NCBI RefSeq assembly: GCF_000521215.1
Contig: NZ_KI928927.1
Location: 467,258 to 507,558 of the forward strand
From: Labrenzia sp. DG1229
GTDB taxonomy: Bacteria; Pseudomonadota; Alphaproteobacteria; Rhizobiales; Stappiaceae
Direction: 5' to 3'
Length of the DNA stretch: 40,301 bases
Shown: positions 15,990-25,811 of the stretch, in pieces
Layout: every line of letters begins with the position of its first letter
How positions within the stretch are numbered: position 1 is the stretch's first letter
Notes under the pieces: model-generated
Told to the model about the DNA's origin: nothing
Seen by the model: the letters and a program-made list of their open reading frames with translations, nothing else
Databases searched by the model: none
Made by a program: the position numbers and the translations under genes

Positions 15990-17471
15990 ATGGAAATGCC
16001 TGTTCACCAGGAAACGACAACATTTCATCTGAGGGACAAACGTCTTTTCCGCTCGTTTGCCTATGTCGACGGAAAGTGGATTGCGAACAGGGACGGAGAG
16101 ACTTTCCCGGTCCTTGATCCGGCTACGGGTGACCATGTCGGAGAAGTGGCGAAGCTGAGCGGTGCTGAAAGTCGCGCTGCGGTCGATGCCGCACACCGGA
16201 GTTTTGCCACCTGGGCAGCCCTGCTGCCGCAACAGCGGGCCACGATCCTGCGCCAGTGGTTCGAACTGATCCTGGAAAACCGCGAAGACCTTGCTCAGAT
16301 CATGACGCTTGAGCAAGGCAAACCGCTGTCCGAGGCCCGGGGCGAAATCGACTACGGAGCGTCCTTTGTCGAGTTCTACGCCGAAGAAGCCAAGCGTCCG
16401 AATGTCGAAGGTGTGACTTCGCACCTGCCGGATGCCGAAGTCGAGGTCTGGCTCGAACCGGTGGGTGTAGCGGCACTGATCACACCGTGGAATTTCCCCA
16501 GTGCGATGGTCACCCGAAAAGCCGCGGCAGCGCTTGCAGCCGGGTGCACCGTGGTCGTTCATCCCTCCGGAGAAACACCATATTCGTGCCTGGCCCTTGC
16601 AGAACTCGCCGAACGTGCGGGACTACCCGCGGGCGCCTTCAACGTAGTCACCGGTGATCCGTCGACAATCGTCGCGCCCTGGATGGTAGATGTCCGTGTT
16701 CGTGCGGTTTCCTTCACCGGTTCGACAGATATCGGCAAGCTGCTTTACCGTCAGAGCGCGGGCACGATCAAGCGCATGGTTCTGGAACTTGGCGGCCATG
16801 CGCCGTTTCTCGTCTTTGCGGACTCTGACCTCGATCTTGCCGTGGACGAAGCGATCAAGGCAAAATTCGCGACCTCTGGACAGGATTGTCTTGGGGCCAA
16901 CCGGTTTTTGGTGGAGCGTTCGGCCTACAAACGCTTTTGTGAACGCCTGGCAGCCCGCGCGCGCGAACTCACCGTCGGCGCGGGCTGGACTGATCCGGAT
17001 ATCGGTCCGCTGATGAACGCCCGGGCCGTCGAAAAGCAGGAAAGTCATGTTGCCGATGCAATCCAGTCGGGCGCGCAGCTTCTGTGCGGTGGCCGGCGTC
17101 ACGCGGCCGGACCGTTGTTTTTCGAGCCGACAGTTCTGTGCGACGTTCCTGCCAACGCCAGGATCATGCACGAGGAAACGTTCGGCCCCGTTGCCGCCAT
17201 TGCCCCCTTCGATGACGAGGCTGCAGCTCTCCAGTGGGCGAACGACACCGAATATGGCCTGGTCGCCTATGTGCATACCAGCGACCCGCGACGGATCTAC
17301 CGGGCCAGCCGCCAGTTGCAGTTCGGAATGGTGGCGGTCAACAGAACGAAAGTCACCGGGGCTCCGATCCCGTTCGGCGGCATGAAACAGTCGGGTCTCG
17401 GGAGAGAAGGCGCCCGGATGGGCATGGCAGATTTCATGGACGTCAAATATGTTTGCCGCGATTGGGCGTGA
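15990..17471 (+). CDS. doeC: Aldehyde dehydrogenase for aspartate semialdehyde (DoeC/Ssd)
   Basis: A 493-residue NAD(P)-dependent aldehyde dehydrogenase of the succinate-semialdehyde dehydrogenase type. Catalytic residues are N168 (TPWNFP), E266 (LELGGH) and C300 (SGQDCLGANR); FTGSTDIGK at 242-250 binds the cofactor. By context it oxidises L-aspartate-4-semialdehyde, made by the next gene, to L-aspartate, the last step of ectoine breakdown. One oddity is HPSGETP at 191-197, where the family has KPA/S-x-x-TP: the lysine that contacts the cofactor ribose is a histidine. It follows the AsnC-type gene by 91 bases and precedes the transaminase by 24. Confidence 0.92.
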   Translation: MEMPVHQETTTFHLRDKRLFRSFAYVDGKWIANRDGETFPVLDPATGDHVGEVAKLSGAESRAAVDAAHRSFATWAALLPQQRATILRQWFELILENREDLAQIMTLEQGKPLSEARGEIDYGASFVEFYAEEAKRPNVEGVTSHLPDAEVEVWLEPVGVAALITPWNFPSAMVTRKAAAALAAGCTVVVHPSGETPYSCLALAELAERAGLPAGAFNVVTGDPSTIVAPWMVDVRVRAVSFTGSTDIGKLLYRQSAGTIKRMVLELGGHAPFLVFADSDLDLAVDEAIKAKFATSGQDCLGANRFLVERSAYKRFCERLAARARELTVGAGWTDPDIGPLMNARAVEKQESHVADAIQSGAQLLCGGRRHAAGPLFFEPTVLCDVPANARIMHEETFGPVAAIAPFDDEAAALQWANDTEYGLVAYVHTSDPRRIYRASRQLQFGMVAVNRTKVTGAPIPFGGMKQSGLGREGARMGMADFMDVKYVCRDWA

Positions 17472-17495
17472 CCAGACAACAACTAAGGACAGAAT

Positions 17496-18869
17496 ATGCT
17501 TCGCAACGACCAGCTCGATCAGTGGGATCGCGAGAACTTCTTTCACCCTTCGACCCATCTCGCTCAACATGCACGCGGGGAGGCACACTCCAGGATCATT
17601 GAGACCGGGTCCGGTGTTCATATCGAGGACCGGGACGGCAACAGGCTTCTTGATGCATTTGCGGGCCTTTACTGCGTCAATGTCGGCTATGGCCGCCAGG
17701 AAATTGCGGAGGCGATCGCCGGGCAGGCCAGGAAGCTTGCCTACTATCATGCCTATGTCGGGCACGGTACGGAAGCGTCGATCACCTTGTCGAAGATGAT
17801 TCTGGACCGGGCTCCGGACAACATGTCCAAGGTCTATTTCGGGCTCGGCGGGTCCGACGCCAACGAAACCAACATCAAATTGGTCTGGTACTACAACAAC
17901 ATCCTCGGCCGTCCAGAAAAGAAGAAAATCATTTCACGCTGGCGCGGCTACCACGGATCCGGATTGATGACGGGGTCGCTGACCGGACTTGAGCTCTTCC
18001 ACAAGAAGTTCGACCTGCCGTTCGACAACGTGCTGCACACCGAAGCACCCTACTATTTCCGCCGCCCGGACCTGGCGATGAGCGAAGCGGACTTCGTATC
18101 GCACTGCGTCGCCGAACTGGAAGCCATGATCGAACGTGAAGGTGCAGACACGATAGCTGCCTTCATCGGTGAACCCGCCATGGGCACCGGTGGACTCGTG
18201 CCGCCGCCCGCAGGTTACTGGCAGGCGATCCAGCCTGTCCTGAAGAAGCACGACATTCTTTTGATTGCGGACGAAGTAGTCACCGGTTTCGGCCGTCTCG
18301 GTTCGATGTTCGGATCCGAACACTATGGGATCGAGGCCGACATCATCACCATCGCGAAAGGCCTGACGTCAGCCTACGCGCCGCTGTCCGGATCGATTGT
18401 GTCAAACAAGGTTTGGGATGTGCTGATGCAAGGGACAGACGAAACTGGCCCGATCGGTCACGGCTGGACCTATTCCGCCCATCCGATCGGCGCGGCGGCA
18501 GCCATTGCCAACCTGAAGCTGGTCGACGAACTCAATCTCGTCGAGAATGCTGGCGTGGTCGGATCGCATTTTACTTCGGCGATGCGTGACGCCCTGGGTG
18601 ATCATCCGAATGTCGGTGAAATCCGCGGGGAAGGACTATTGATGGCGGTGGAATTCGTCGAAGACAGGGAGACCCGCCGGTTCTTCGACCCGTCAAAGAA
18701 GATCGGGCCCGCGATTGCAGGTGAACTCCTGAAAAACGGGGTTATTGCACGGGCAATGCCCCAGGGCGACATCATTGGCTTCGCGCCACCCCTGTGCTTG
18801 AAAGGCGCCGAAGCGCAGCAGATCGTGGATGCCATGACGAAAAGCGTTACCGCGGTTCTAGGGCACTGA
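17496..18869 (+). CDS. doeD: L-2,4-diaminobutyrate transaminase (DoeD/Atf)
   Basis: A 457-residue class III PLP aminotransferase. Key motifs: LLDAFAGLYCVNVGYG near the N-terminus, FGLGGSDANETNIK (about 115-128), ADEVVTGFGRLG (about 255-266) with the PLP-ring Asp, and the Schiff-base lysine in TIAKGLTSAY (about 288). In the ectoine pathway it transfers the 4-amino group of diaminobutyrate to a keto acid, giving aspartate semialdehyde. It is the last gene of the plus-strand unit and is followed by a strong hairpin. Related omega-transaminases act on beta-alanine or taurine; the location makes diaminobutyrate the best call. Confidence 0.92.
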   Translation: MLRNDQLDQWDRENFFHPSTHLAQHARGEAHSRIIETGSGVHIEDRDGNRLLDAFAGLYCVNVGYGRQEIAEAIAGQARKLAYYHAYVGHGTEASITLSKMILDRAPDNMSKVYFGLGGSDANETNIKLVWYYNNILGRPEKKKIISRWRGYHGSGLMTGSLTGLELFHKKFDLPFDNVLHTEAPYYFRRPDLAMSEADFVSHCVAELEAMIEREGADTIAAFIGEPAMGTGGLVPPPAGYWQAIQPVLKKHDILLIADEVVTGFGRLGSMFGSEHYGIEADIITIAKGLTSAYAPLSGSIVSNKVWDVLMQGTDETGPIGHGWTYSAHPIGAAAAIANLKLVDELNLVENAGVVGSHFTSAMRDALGDHPNVGEIRGEGLLMAVEFVEDRETRRFFDPSKKIGPAIAGELLKNGVIARAMPQGDIIGFAPPLCLKGAEAQQIVDAMTKSVTAVLGH

Positions 18870-18876
18870 GGATGCA

Positions 18877-18912
18877 ATAACCGGTTTCCAGAGATATCCG
18901 GAAACCGGTTAT
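18877..18912 (+). terminator. Strong hairpin after doeD
   Basis: ATAACCGGTTTCC (18877-18889) pairs perfectly with GGAAACCGGTTAT (18900-18912) over a 10-base loop, eight bases after the doeD stop. It lacks a following T-run, so it is either an atypical terminator or an mRNA 3' end stabiliser. A second inverted repeat, AAGGGGTCG (18933-18941) with CGACCCCTT (18972-18980), follows before the end of the convergent chemoreceptor gene. Confidence 0.65.
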
Positions 18913-19087
18913 CGGGTCGGAGAATTCAAACAAAGGGGTCGCGTCACTATTCCGGTTGATCTTGCATGAACCGACCCCTTCGATGAAAAGGAAAATCCGC
19001 ACAAGCGTTCTGCGCGATTATTTTCGTGCATTGTTCTTTCAGGGACGGGTTTCGGTCTTTCAATGACACTCAAGCCCGGCCATCGAC

Positions 19088-21745
19088 CTAGGCGGCTCTC
19101 AACCTGCCAAGGAAACCGTCGATCTTCTGATCGAGCTCCTCGGCCTGCGAGGATAGCTGCTCGGCAGCCGTCAGAACTTCGTTTGCCGCATCGCCAGTCT
19201 TTTGCACCGACATCTGGACGACGGATATATTGTTTGCAACATCCTGAGTTCCGACTGCGGCCTCCTGGGCGTTCCGCGAAATTTCCTGTGTCGAGGAGCT
19301 CTGCTGCTGTATGGCCGAGGCGATCGACGAGGAGGTTTCGGAGATCTGTGTGATCACCGTGCGGATCTCGTCAATGGACTGTACCGAACTGTTGGTCGCC
19401 GACTGCATTGCATTGACCTGTTCTTCAATGTCACTGGTCGCCTTCGCGGTCTGGCTTGCCAATGACTTGACTTCGGAGGCCACGACCGCAAAGCCCTTGC
19501 CGGCCTCGCCTGCCCTTGCCGCCTCGATCGTGGCATTGAGGGCGAGCAGATTTGTCTGCTCGGCTATGTCATTGATCATGTTAACAACCGTTCCGACATT
19601 TTGAGCCATGTCCGCGAGCGCTTTCATCGTTTCTGTCGCACCGCTGCTGGTCGTTTCCGCATTCGAGGCCACATCGAGAGCCGTGTCGACCTGCCGGCTG
19701 ATTTCCGCGATGGAACTCGACATTTCCTCGGAGGCTGCGGCAACCGTCTGCACATTCGCGGAAGCCTCTTCCGTGGCACCGGCGACCGATGTCGACTTGT
19801 GACTGGCGTCGTCCGAGATTTGCGCCATGTTCTGCGCGGTGTCGCGCATCTGGACGGCCGCCCCGGCGATGGATTGAACCACTGCCTTCACGGCATCTTC
19901 AAGATCGTCGGCCATCCGGATCTGGGCCTGACGCTTTTCTTCGGTGGCGCGCAGCTCGGCTTGCTTTTGTTCCTCCTCCAGCTGCTCCTTGGCAATGGCA
20001 TTGTCCTTGAATACCTGGACTGCGCCGGACATATCGCCGATTTCATCCCTGCGGCCGGCGCCGGGTACCTCGGTGGAGGTGTCTCCCTCGGCCAGACGTT
20101 TCATGGCCGCTGTCATTGCATTCAGCGGATTGGCAATGCCAGCGCCGATCAGCCAGGCAAGGAAGCCGCTCAACAGCAACGCAAATGCGGTACATGCGAC
20201 CAGGACCGTGTTCGTCGTGCTGACGGTCTCTTCCTTGGACGCAAGGCGCCGCATCATGAGAGCTTGTTCTTCCGCCTGAAAATCGGCCATCACTCCCCGA
20301 AATGCGTCGAAATACTTCTTGCCGCGGGCTTCGCCAACAAGATCCGCCATGTCGTCCATCGTGCTGGCGTCACCGATCTCGCGCCTTAGCGCGATCGTCG
20401 GTTCGGTGACGTTGGCCTGCCATGACTGGATTGTCTCTGCAATCTCGCCCATGAGCTGGACCTGGGGAGGATTGTCGTCAACGGTTTTCTGCATGGCTGC
20501 GACTTTTTCGTAAAATGCCGCTTGGCCAGTGTTGTAGGGCTCAAGGAACTCTTCCCTCCCAGCGAGCAGATAGCCGCGCATGCCGGTTTCCATGTCGACC
20601 GCGTGGGCGAGGATTTCATTCGCCGTTTCGATCACCTTGTAGGTATGGCTGATCCAGGCCTCGTTTTGCTGCATGGTCTTGAGGGCGGCCGTGCCGGCCT
20701 CCATGGCAGCATCCGCCGTGTTTTGTCTTCCAACGATCAGCCCTGCTTCGATATTGTGGAAGTCGTTCATGGCAGCCCGGAACGCATCGAAGTACTTCTT
20801 GCCTTCCTTGCGCTGGATCTTGCGGACTACGGCGTCATAGGAACTTGTACCGGCATTGACTTCGCGGCGAAGCGCGATTTGCGCCTCGGTCACATTCTTG
20901 ATCCAGTCCGCGATCAATTTTTCCGCGTTTTCGAGACGTTCCACCTGCGGCGGGTTGTCGCTGACGGTCTCCTGAAGCGCGGCGATCTCCTGTAAAAAGG
21001 CTTTCTGCCCCCAATTGTAGGGCTCAAGAAAGTCATCCTGTCCGCCGACCATGAAGCCCCTCATGCCAGTTTCCATATCGACCGCGGCGGCGACTACGCG
21101 CTTTCCGGCAGCCAGCACCTTGTATGTGTGGTCGACCCATTTCAAGGCATCGGCTGTTTTTTCTCCAGCCGCACTCACTTCCGCCTGCGCGGTCTCGAAT
21201 TCTTTTCTACGCTGTACCAAAAGCGCCGCTTCCCGGCCGATGAAGGTCGCTATCTGTTCCCGAAATTTGTCGAAATACTGCTTGCCGCGCGCCTCACCTA
21301 CAAGTTTCGCCATGTCGTTCATGGTCTTCGCATCACCAATCTGGCGCCGCAATTCAATCGTCGGCTCGGTGACTTCAGCCTGCCATTCGAGCAGAATTGT
21401 CTTTGCCTCCGTCAGCCTGTCAACCTGGGCCGGGTTGTCACTGACTGTTTGCTGCAGTCCGTCAATTGCGGCATAGGTCTTCGATTCACCCTCATTGTAG
21501 GGGGCAAGAAAGCCTTCCTTTCCTGCCAGGAGATAACCTCTCATGCCGGTTTCCATGTCGACGGCGGAGGAAACAATTCCCGTCGCATCGGACAAGACGT
21601 TGTGCGTGTGCTGTACCCACTTGTCTGTCTGCACTATCTTGCCTATCGACCAATAGGCCGTCACGCTCAAGACAATCAGCAAGCCGATGGGAAACGCAAA
21701 CCCGATGACAATCTTTGATTTTGTCCTAATGTCCTGAAGGCGCAT
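19088..21745 (-). CDS. Methyl-accepting chemotaxis protein with three CHASE3-like sensor modules
   Basis: An 885-residue chemoreceptor. A membrane segment at about 12-34, a periplasmic part to about 510, a second membrane segment at about 512-535, a HAMP domain (about 536-590) and a methyl-accepting signalling domain whose hairpin tip reads [20 protein letters not shown]. The periplasmic part holds three copies of a CHASE3-like helical bundle; the marker DMETGMRG occurs at residues 63, 223 and 383, exactly 160 apart. Most receptors of this class have one. ATG 21745 follows an AGAGGAAAA ribosome site. No CheR-binding pentapeptide ends the protein. The ligand is unknown. It is a single gene, converging with doeD. 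Confidence 0.93.
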   Translation of the reverse strand: MRLQDIRTKSKIVIGFAFPIGLLIVLSVTAYWSIGKIVQTDKWVQHTHNVLSDATGIVSSAVDMETGMRGYLLAGKEGFLAPYNEGESKTYAAIDGLQQTVSDNPAQVDRLTEAKTILLEWQAEVTEPTIELRRQIGDAKTMNDMAKLVGEARGKQYFDKFREQIATFIGREAALLVQRRKEFETAQAEVSAAGEKTADALKWVDHTYKVLAAGKRVVAAAVDMETGMRGFMVGGQDDFLEPYNWGQKAFLQEIAALQETVSDNPPQVERLENAEKLIADWIKNVTEAQIALRREVNAGTSSYDAVVRKIQRKEGKKYFDAFRAAMNDFHNIEAGLIVGRQNTADAAMEAGTAALKTMQQNEAWISHTYKVIETANEILAHAVDMETGMRGYLLAGREEFLEPYNTGQAAFYEKVAAMQKTVDDNPPQVQLMGEIAETIQSWQANVTEPTIALRREIGDASTMDDMADLVGEARGKKYFDAFRGVMADFQAEEQALMMRRLASKEETVSTTNTVLVACTAFALLLSGFLAWLIGAGIANPLNAMTAAMKRLAEGDTSTEVPGAGRRDEIGDMSGAVQVFKDNAIAKEQLEEEQKQAELRATEEKRQAQIRMADDLEDAVKAVVQSIAGAAVQMRDTAQNMAQISDDASHKSTSVAGATEEASANVQTVAAASEEMSSSIAEISRQVDTALDVASNAETTSSGATETMKALADMAQNVGTVVNMINDIAEQTNLLALNATIEAARAGEAGKGFAVVASEVKSLASQTAKATSDIEEQVNAMQSATNSSVQSIDEIRTVITQISETSSSIASAIQQQSSSTQEISRNAQEAAVGTQDVANNISVVQMSVQKTGDAANEVLTAAEQLSSQAEELDQKIDGFLGRLRAA

Positions 21746-22042
21746 GATTTTCCTCTGATTCGCATGACGACGTAAGGGAACTTTTGAAAATCTGCGCGTA
21801 ACACGTTAAGTGGATGTAAATTCTTGATTTCGCCAATCAATTCCAAATCGACTCAGAATAGAATTACTGTGGGCCGCCCAACCTATGCAAGCGATCTTGC
21901 CTGCAACATATGACAACTAATTTCTCTTGTTTCTCGGGAATTTCCTAAGGCACAAAATCTTTCAAATCTAATTTTCCTTCGAAAAGTCAAAGCTCTACAC
22001 GTAAATGCTACCAAAAATTGAATTCAAGCTCGACTCAACCCG
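21746..22042. other. AT-rich intergenic region upstream of the chemoreceptor
   Basis: Together with the terminator to its right this is a gap of about 355 bases with no gene on either strand. It must hold the promoter of the chemoreceptor. It is clearly more AT-rich than its surroundings. I could not assign a specific promoter or operator. Confidence 0.5.
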
Positions 22043-22081
22043 AAAAAAAATGAAAAATTCCAATCAAAGTGCGATTTTTCC
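22043..22081 (-). terminator. Probable terminator of sitABCD
   Basis: In the minus direction GAAAAAT (from 22081) pairs with ATTTTTC (ending 22053), followed by a run of eight T residues (22051-22044 on the minus strand). The stem is only 7 bp and AU-rich with a 15-base loop, so the T-run is the stronger part of the evidence. It lies about 20 bases after the sitD stop. Confidence 0.4.
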
Positions 22082-22100
22082 TTCGACTTGCCTGAAGCTA

Positions 22101-22967
22101 TCAAAGAATCGCGCCATCAGCGCCTGATTTCACACGTAAAATTGAAGCGCGGTGCGTCAGCACCAGGCGCCGGACAAAGGCGACGACAAAAAGACATGAC
22201 AGGATCAGCACAATCGTCGGTGCCGGGGCGCTGTCGAGAAAGAAGCTTGCATATGTTCCGGCAAGCATCGACGCCATGCACACGAGGACGGAAACCCAGA
22301 GCATCGTCCCGAATGTGCGCACCAGCAGAAAGGCGATGGCGCCCGGCGCAATCAGGAGACCGATCGCGAGAATGAGCCCCGCGGCGGACAGGGTTGCGAC
22401 GATCGTTAGCGAGAGTGCTGCCAGAAGACCATAGTGAAGCAGATTGACCGGCAGTCCCGAGGCTTGCGCCTGGGCCGCATCGAAACTGTGCAGGACCAGG
22501 TCCTTCCACTTCAGAACAAGGCCGGCACCGACCAGCGAGGCGATAACACCGGCCGTCAAAAGATCCTGCGTACCGACACCGAGCATGTTGCCGAACAGGA
22601 TATGGTCCAGATGGGCGTTGGTTTCGACAGCGACGTAGAGCACGATGCCGAGCCCGAACATGCCGGAAAACACCACGCCCATCACTGTATCCTGCTTCAC
22701 CCGGCTGTTTCCGGCGAGATATCCCGTTGCGAGCGCACAGATCATCCCAGCGGCGAAGGCACCGATCAGAAGCGGAATCCCCAAAATATAGGCAATCACG
22801 ATGCCCGGCAGGATGGCGTGGCTGACCGCATCGCCCATCAGCGCCCAGCCTTTCATGACCAGGAAACACGAAAGCAGGGCCGTTGGAACCGAAACAATGA
22901 TGCAGATCAGGAAGGCGTTCTGCATGAAGGGAAACTTGAAGGGCAGTAGAAGCGTGTCGAGGTCCAT
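22101..22967 (-). CDS. sitD: Manganese/iron ABC transporter permease (SitD)
   Basis: A 288-residue ABC-3 family inner-membrane permease with about eight hydrophobic segments. Family stretches include LVMKGWALMGDAVSHAILPG near the N-terminus and GLILAIGLLIAPGAIAFLL. With SitC it forms the membrane channel for Mn(II), possibly also Fe(II). ATG 22967 (MDLDTLLLPFKF) overlaps the sitC stop by one base (TGATG); the longer frame to 23006 lies within sitC. It is the last gene of the operon. Confidence 0.92.
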   Translation of the reverse strand: MDLDTLLLPFKFPFMQNAFLICIIVSVPTALLSCFLVMKGWALMGDAVSHAILPGIVIAYILGIPLLIGAFAAGMICALATGYLAGNSRVKQDTVMGVVFSGMFGLGIVLYVAVETNAHLDHILFGNMLGVGTQDLLTAGVIASLVGAGLVLKWKDLVLHSFDAAQAQASGLPVNLLHYGLLAALSLTIVATLSAAGLILAIGLLIAPGAIAFLLVRTFGTMLWVSVLVCMASMLAGTYASFFLDSAPAPTIVLILSCLFVVAFVRRLVLTHRASILRVKSGADGAIL

Positions 22968-23884
22968 CAGACCGTCTCCCCCTTTTCCTGTCGGCCGGAT
23001 ACCCACTCAGGAGGCATCGTTGAATCTGCCGGCCCGTTTCGCAGGGCATCCGCCGCCTTCCGGCGGGCCACCAGCAATCCGTGCTTGGGAGCCAGCAGGA
23101 AGGCGATCAGGAAAATCAATGTCTGCAACGTCACGATGATGCCACCGGTTGCCCCGTCGAGAAAAAAGCTGACATAGGCGCCGGCAAAGCTCGTCAGCGC
23201 GCCGATGGCTACAGAGAGCGCAATCAGGCGCGGAAACCGGTCGCACAGAAGATAGGCCGTCGCACCGGGCGTAACGACCATTGCGATCACCAGAAACGCG
23301 CCGACCGTTTGCATGGCGGCCACGACGGAGGCGGACAGCAGAACGAAGAAGATCGCCTTGAGCAATCCCGGTCTCAGCCCGATCGAGCGGGCATGGTTCT
23401 CATCGAAGAAGGTGACCATCAGGTCCTTCCACTTGGCAAGCAGAACCGCCAGCGAAACGAAACCGATTATGGCAAGCTGCAGGGTATCTTCCGGCGTGAT
23501 CGCCAGAATATTGCCCATGGTGATGGTCTGAATGGAGACCGACATCGGGTTGACGGAGACAATGAAAAGCCCCAGTCCAAAAAAGGACGTGAAGATCAAT
23601 CCGATTATGACGTCTACCTTCAATCCGGATCGTTCGGATAAAAACAGCATGGCTCCGGCTGCGAGGCCACCTGCGATAAATGCGCCGAGAGAAAATGGCA
23701 GACCAATGATATAGGCCCCGGCGACGCCCGGAACGACGGAGTGAGACAGCGCGTCTCCGATCAGCGACCAGCCCTTGAGCATCAGGTATGCGGACAAAAA
23801 CGCACAGACGCCACCCACAAGTGCCGATACCCACATGGCGTTGACCATGTAGTTGTAGGCAAAGGGTTCCAGGAGGGCCGCCAT
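22967..23884 (-). CDS. sitC: Manganese/iron ABC transporter permease (SitC)
   Basis: A 305-residue ABC-3 permease, paralogous to SitD, with about eight hydrophobic segments. It has the family motif LMLKGWSLIGDALSHSVVPG and GAFLVIAMVVTPGATAYLL. The C-terminal 40 residues form a charged cytoplasmic tail. ATG 23884 overlaps the sitB stop by one base, so sitBCD are translationally coupled. Confidence 0.93.
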   Translation of the reverse strand: MAALLEPFAYNYMVNAMWVSALVGGVCAFLSAYLMLKGWSLIGDALSHSVVPGVAGAYIIGLPFSLGAFIAGGLAAGAMLFLSERSGLKVDVIIGLIFTSFFGLGLFIVSVNPMSVSIQTITMGNILAITPEDTLQLAIIGFVSLAVLLAKWKDLMVTFFDENHARSIGLRPGLLKAIFFVLLSASVVAAMQTVGAFLVIAMVVTPGATAYLLCDRFPRLIALSVAIGALTSFAGAYVSFFLDGATGGIIVTLQTLIFLIAFLLAPKHGLLVARRKAADALRNGPADSTMPPEWVSGRQEKGETV

Positions 23885-24756
23885 CAGTTGCCGCCTTCGG
23901 TCGTCTGGGTTTCATCGCCATACTGAACAAAGGGACGCTCGTCATCAGTCAGGATGGTTACCTTACGCTGGTCGCCGTCTGTATGGAGCGTCTGATCGGA
24001 AATCGTGAAGTGTCGCAGGACGCCGCCGAAAGCCTGCTCGAGATTTTCACGGGTGAAGGTCGTTTGCGTTTCGCCGTAGGACAAGACAGTTCCCTTCACC
24101 AGCACGGTCCGGTCGCAGAATTCCGGCACCGAGCCCAGATTATGCGTCGAGACGAGCATCACCCTGCCTTCGTCACGCAATTCCTTCAACAACGCGACGA
24201 TCTGTTCCTCTGTCTTGACGTCAACACCGGTAAACGGCTCGTCAAGCAATATGACCTGCCCGTCCTGCGCCAGGGCCCGGGCAAGAAACACCCGCTTGCG
24301 CTGGCCGCCGGACAACTCGCCGATCTGGCGGTGCCGGAAATCCTGCATGTTGACGCGCATGAGCGCCTGGTCGACGGCTTCATGATCGGATTTCCCGGGG
24401 CGGCGAAAAAAGCCCATGTGGCCGTATCGGCCCATCATGACCACATCCTCGACCAGGACCGGAAAGGACCAGTCGACTTCCTCGGACTGCGGAACATAGG
24501 CGACAAGGTTCTTGCGAAGGGCATCATGAACCGGAAGACCCAATATTCTGATCCTGCCCCTGGCAGCTGGAACGAATCCCATGATGGCCTTGAAAAGCGT
24601 CGATTTTCCTGCGCCGTTGACCCCGACCAATGCAGTCACTGTGCCCTTGGGAATGGCAAAGCTGGCATTCCAGAGCGCGGTATGGCCGTTCCGGTAGGTG
24701 ACTGTGACATCTTCAGCAGAAATTCCGCTGGAATCCGCTGTCGCGGTCGCATCCAT
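23884..24756 (-). CDS. sitB: Manganese/iron ABC transporter ATPase (SitB)
   Basis: A 290-residue ABC ATPase: Walker [11 protein letters not shown]-loop PQSEEVDW, signature LSGGQRKR, Walker B VILLDEP and switch His in STHN. The EEVDW after the Q-loop is typical of the Mn/Zn group. About 60 residues after the ATPase core form an extra tail. ATG 24756 ([11 protein letters not shown]) follows AAGGA at 7 bases; a GTG at 24783 with AGGTGG upstream would add nine residues and cannot be excluded. Confidence 0.92.
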   Translation of the reverse strand: MDATATADSSGISAEDVTVTYRNGHTALWNASFAIPKGTVTALVGVNGAGKSTLFKAIMGFVPAARGRIRILGLPVHDALRKNLVAYVPQSEEVDWSFPVLVEDVVMMGRYGHMGFFRRPGKSDHEAVDQALMRVNMQDFRHRQIGELSGGQRKRVFLARALAQDGQVILLDEPFTGVDVKTEEQIVALLKELRDEGRVMLVSTHNLGSVPEFCDRTVLVKGTVLSYGETQTTFTRENLEQAFGGVLRHFTISDQTLHTDGDQRKVTILTDDERPFVQYGDETQTTEGGN

Positions 24757-24827
24757 TTCCGGGTCCTTGACGATTTGAAGCACGGGCCACCTATTAAAGA
24801 GCTTTATTCAACACTTAACAATCACGA

Positions 24828-24850
24828 CCTCGCAACACGTGGTTGCGAGG
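24828..24850 (-). terminator. Hairpin between sitA and sitB
   Basis: CCTCGCAAC (24828-24836) pairs perfectly with GTTGCGAGG (24842-24850) over a 5-base loop, 15 bases after the sitA stop in the minus direction. A modest T-rich stretch follows. It probably lowers expression of sitBCD relative to sitA or protects the sitA message. Confidence 0.55.
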
Positions 24851-24864
24851 CTCCAATCCATTTG

Positions 24865-25767
24865 TCAGTTGCCGGCTGATTTCAGTCCGTCCGCAACCGT
24901 TCCGGCCGTTACCTTCAACAGATCCAGGTAAGTCGGCACTTTGCCGCCGGGCTCGCTCAGGGAATCGACATAGAGTTCGCCGCCATAGCTGGCCCCGGTT
25001 TCGCGCGCGACCTGCTTTGCCGGCGACGTATTCACAGTGCTTTCGCAGAAGACGACCGGTATCTCGTTCTCGCGCACACCGTCGATGACGGATCGCACCT
25101 GTTGCGGGGTGCCGACCTGGTCGGCATTCATCGGCCAGAGATAGAGTTCCTTCATGCCGAAATCGCGGGCCAGATAGCTGAAAGCGCCCTCGCAGGTGAC
25201 AAGCCAACGCTGTTCTTCCGGGATCTCGGCAACGGCCTCGCGCAGCGGTTCGATTGTCGCGCGGAGCTGCTCCTTGTAGGCAGCGGCATTCTTCTCGTAA
25301 GTCGCTGCGTTCTCCGGATCCTTTTCCGAGAACGCCTTGACGATGTTGTCGATGTAGATGAGCGCATTGTCGAGCCCCATCCAGGCATGGGGATTTGGCT
25401 TGCCTTTATAGGACCCGGATCCAATGGAGATCGGATCGATGCCGTCAGTCAGCGTTGCCGAGGGGATATCTCCCAGATTGGAGATGAACTGCTCGAACCA
25501 GAGTTCCAGGTTCATGCCGTTCCAAAGGATCAGGTCAGCACCGGAGGCACGCACGATATCCTGCGGCGTCGGCTGATAGCCGTGAATTTCGGCACCTGGT
25601 TTGGTGATGGACACCACCTCGGCGGTCTCTCCAGCTACGTTGCTCGCAATATCTGCAAGCACGGTAAAGGTGGTCACAACCTTCATCTTGTCCGCAGCAA
25701 TCGCACCGGACGCTATGGTCGCCGTCAACGCAGTCATGGACGCAGCCAGCACGAGTTTATTGAGCAT
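24865..25767 (-). CDS. sitA: Periplasmic manganese/iron-binding protein (SitA)
   Basis: A 300-residue cluster A-I (ZnuA/TroA-like) metal-binding protein. A signal peptide covers about residues 1-25 (LNKLVLAASMTALTATIASG, cut near AIA-ADK). The metal ligands fit the Mn/Fe type: His in EIHGYQPTPQD, His in NPHAWM, Glu in TCEGAFSY and Asp in YVDSLS; the His-rich loop of zinc-specific ZnuA is absent. ATG 25767 has an AGGAG ribosome site; the frame to 25827 runs into the operator. The two Mur-type boxes upstream suggest repression by manganese-loaded Mur. Confidence 0.94.
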   Translation of the reverse strand: MLNKLVLAASMTALTATIASGAIAADKMKVVTTFTVLADIASNVAGETAEVVSITKPGAEIHGYQPTPQDIVRASGADLILWNGMNLELWFEQFISNLGDIPSATLTDGIDPISIGSGSYKGKPNPHAWMGLDNALIYIDNIVKAFSEKDPENAATYEKNAAAYKEQLRATIEPLREAVAEIPEEQRWLVTCEGAFSYLARDFGMKELYLWPMNADQVGTPQQVRSVIDGVRENEIPVVFCESTVNTSPAKQVARETGASYGGELYVDSLSEPGGKVPTYLDLLKVTAGTVADGLKSAGN

Positions 25768-25811
25768 TCTGATCTCCTGAGAGGGAATTTTGTTCCTCCT
25801 GCAACTGATAT

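Noticed and set aside
16623..17765. Minus-strand frame of 380 codons opposite the dehydrogenase and transaminase
   Set aside because: Both plus-strand genes have full catalytic motifs; the minus frame is a GC-bias shadow.
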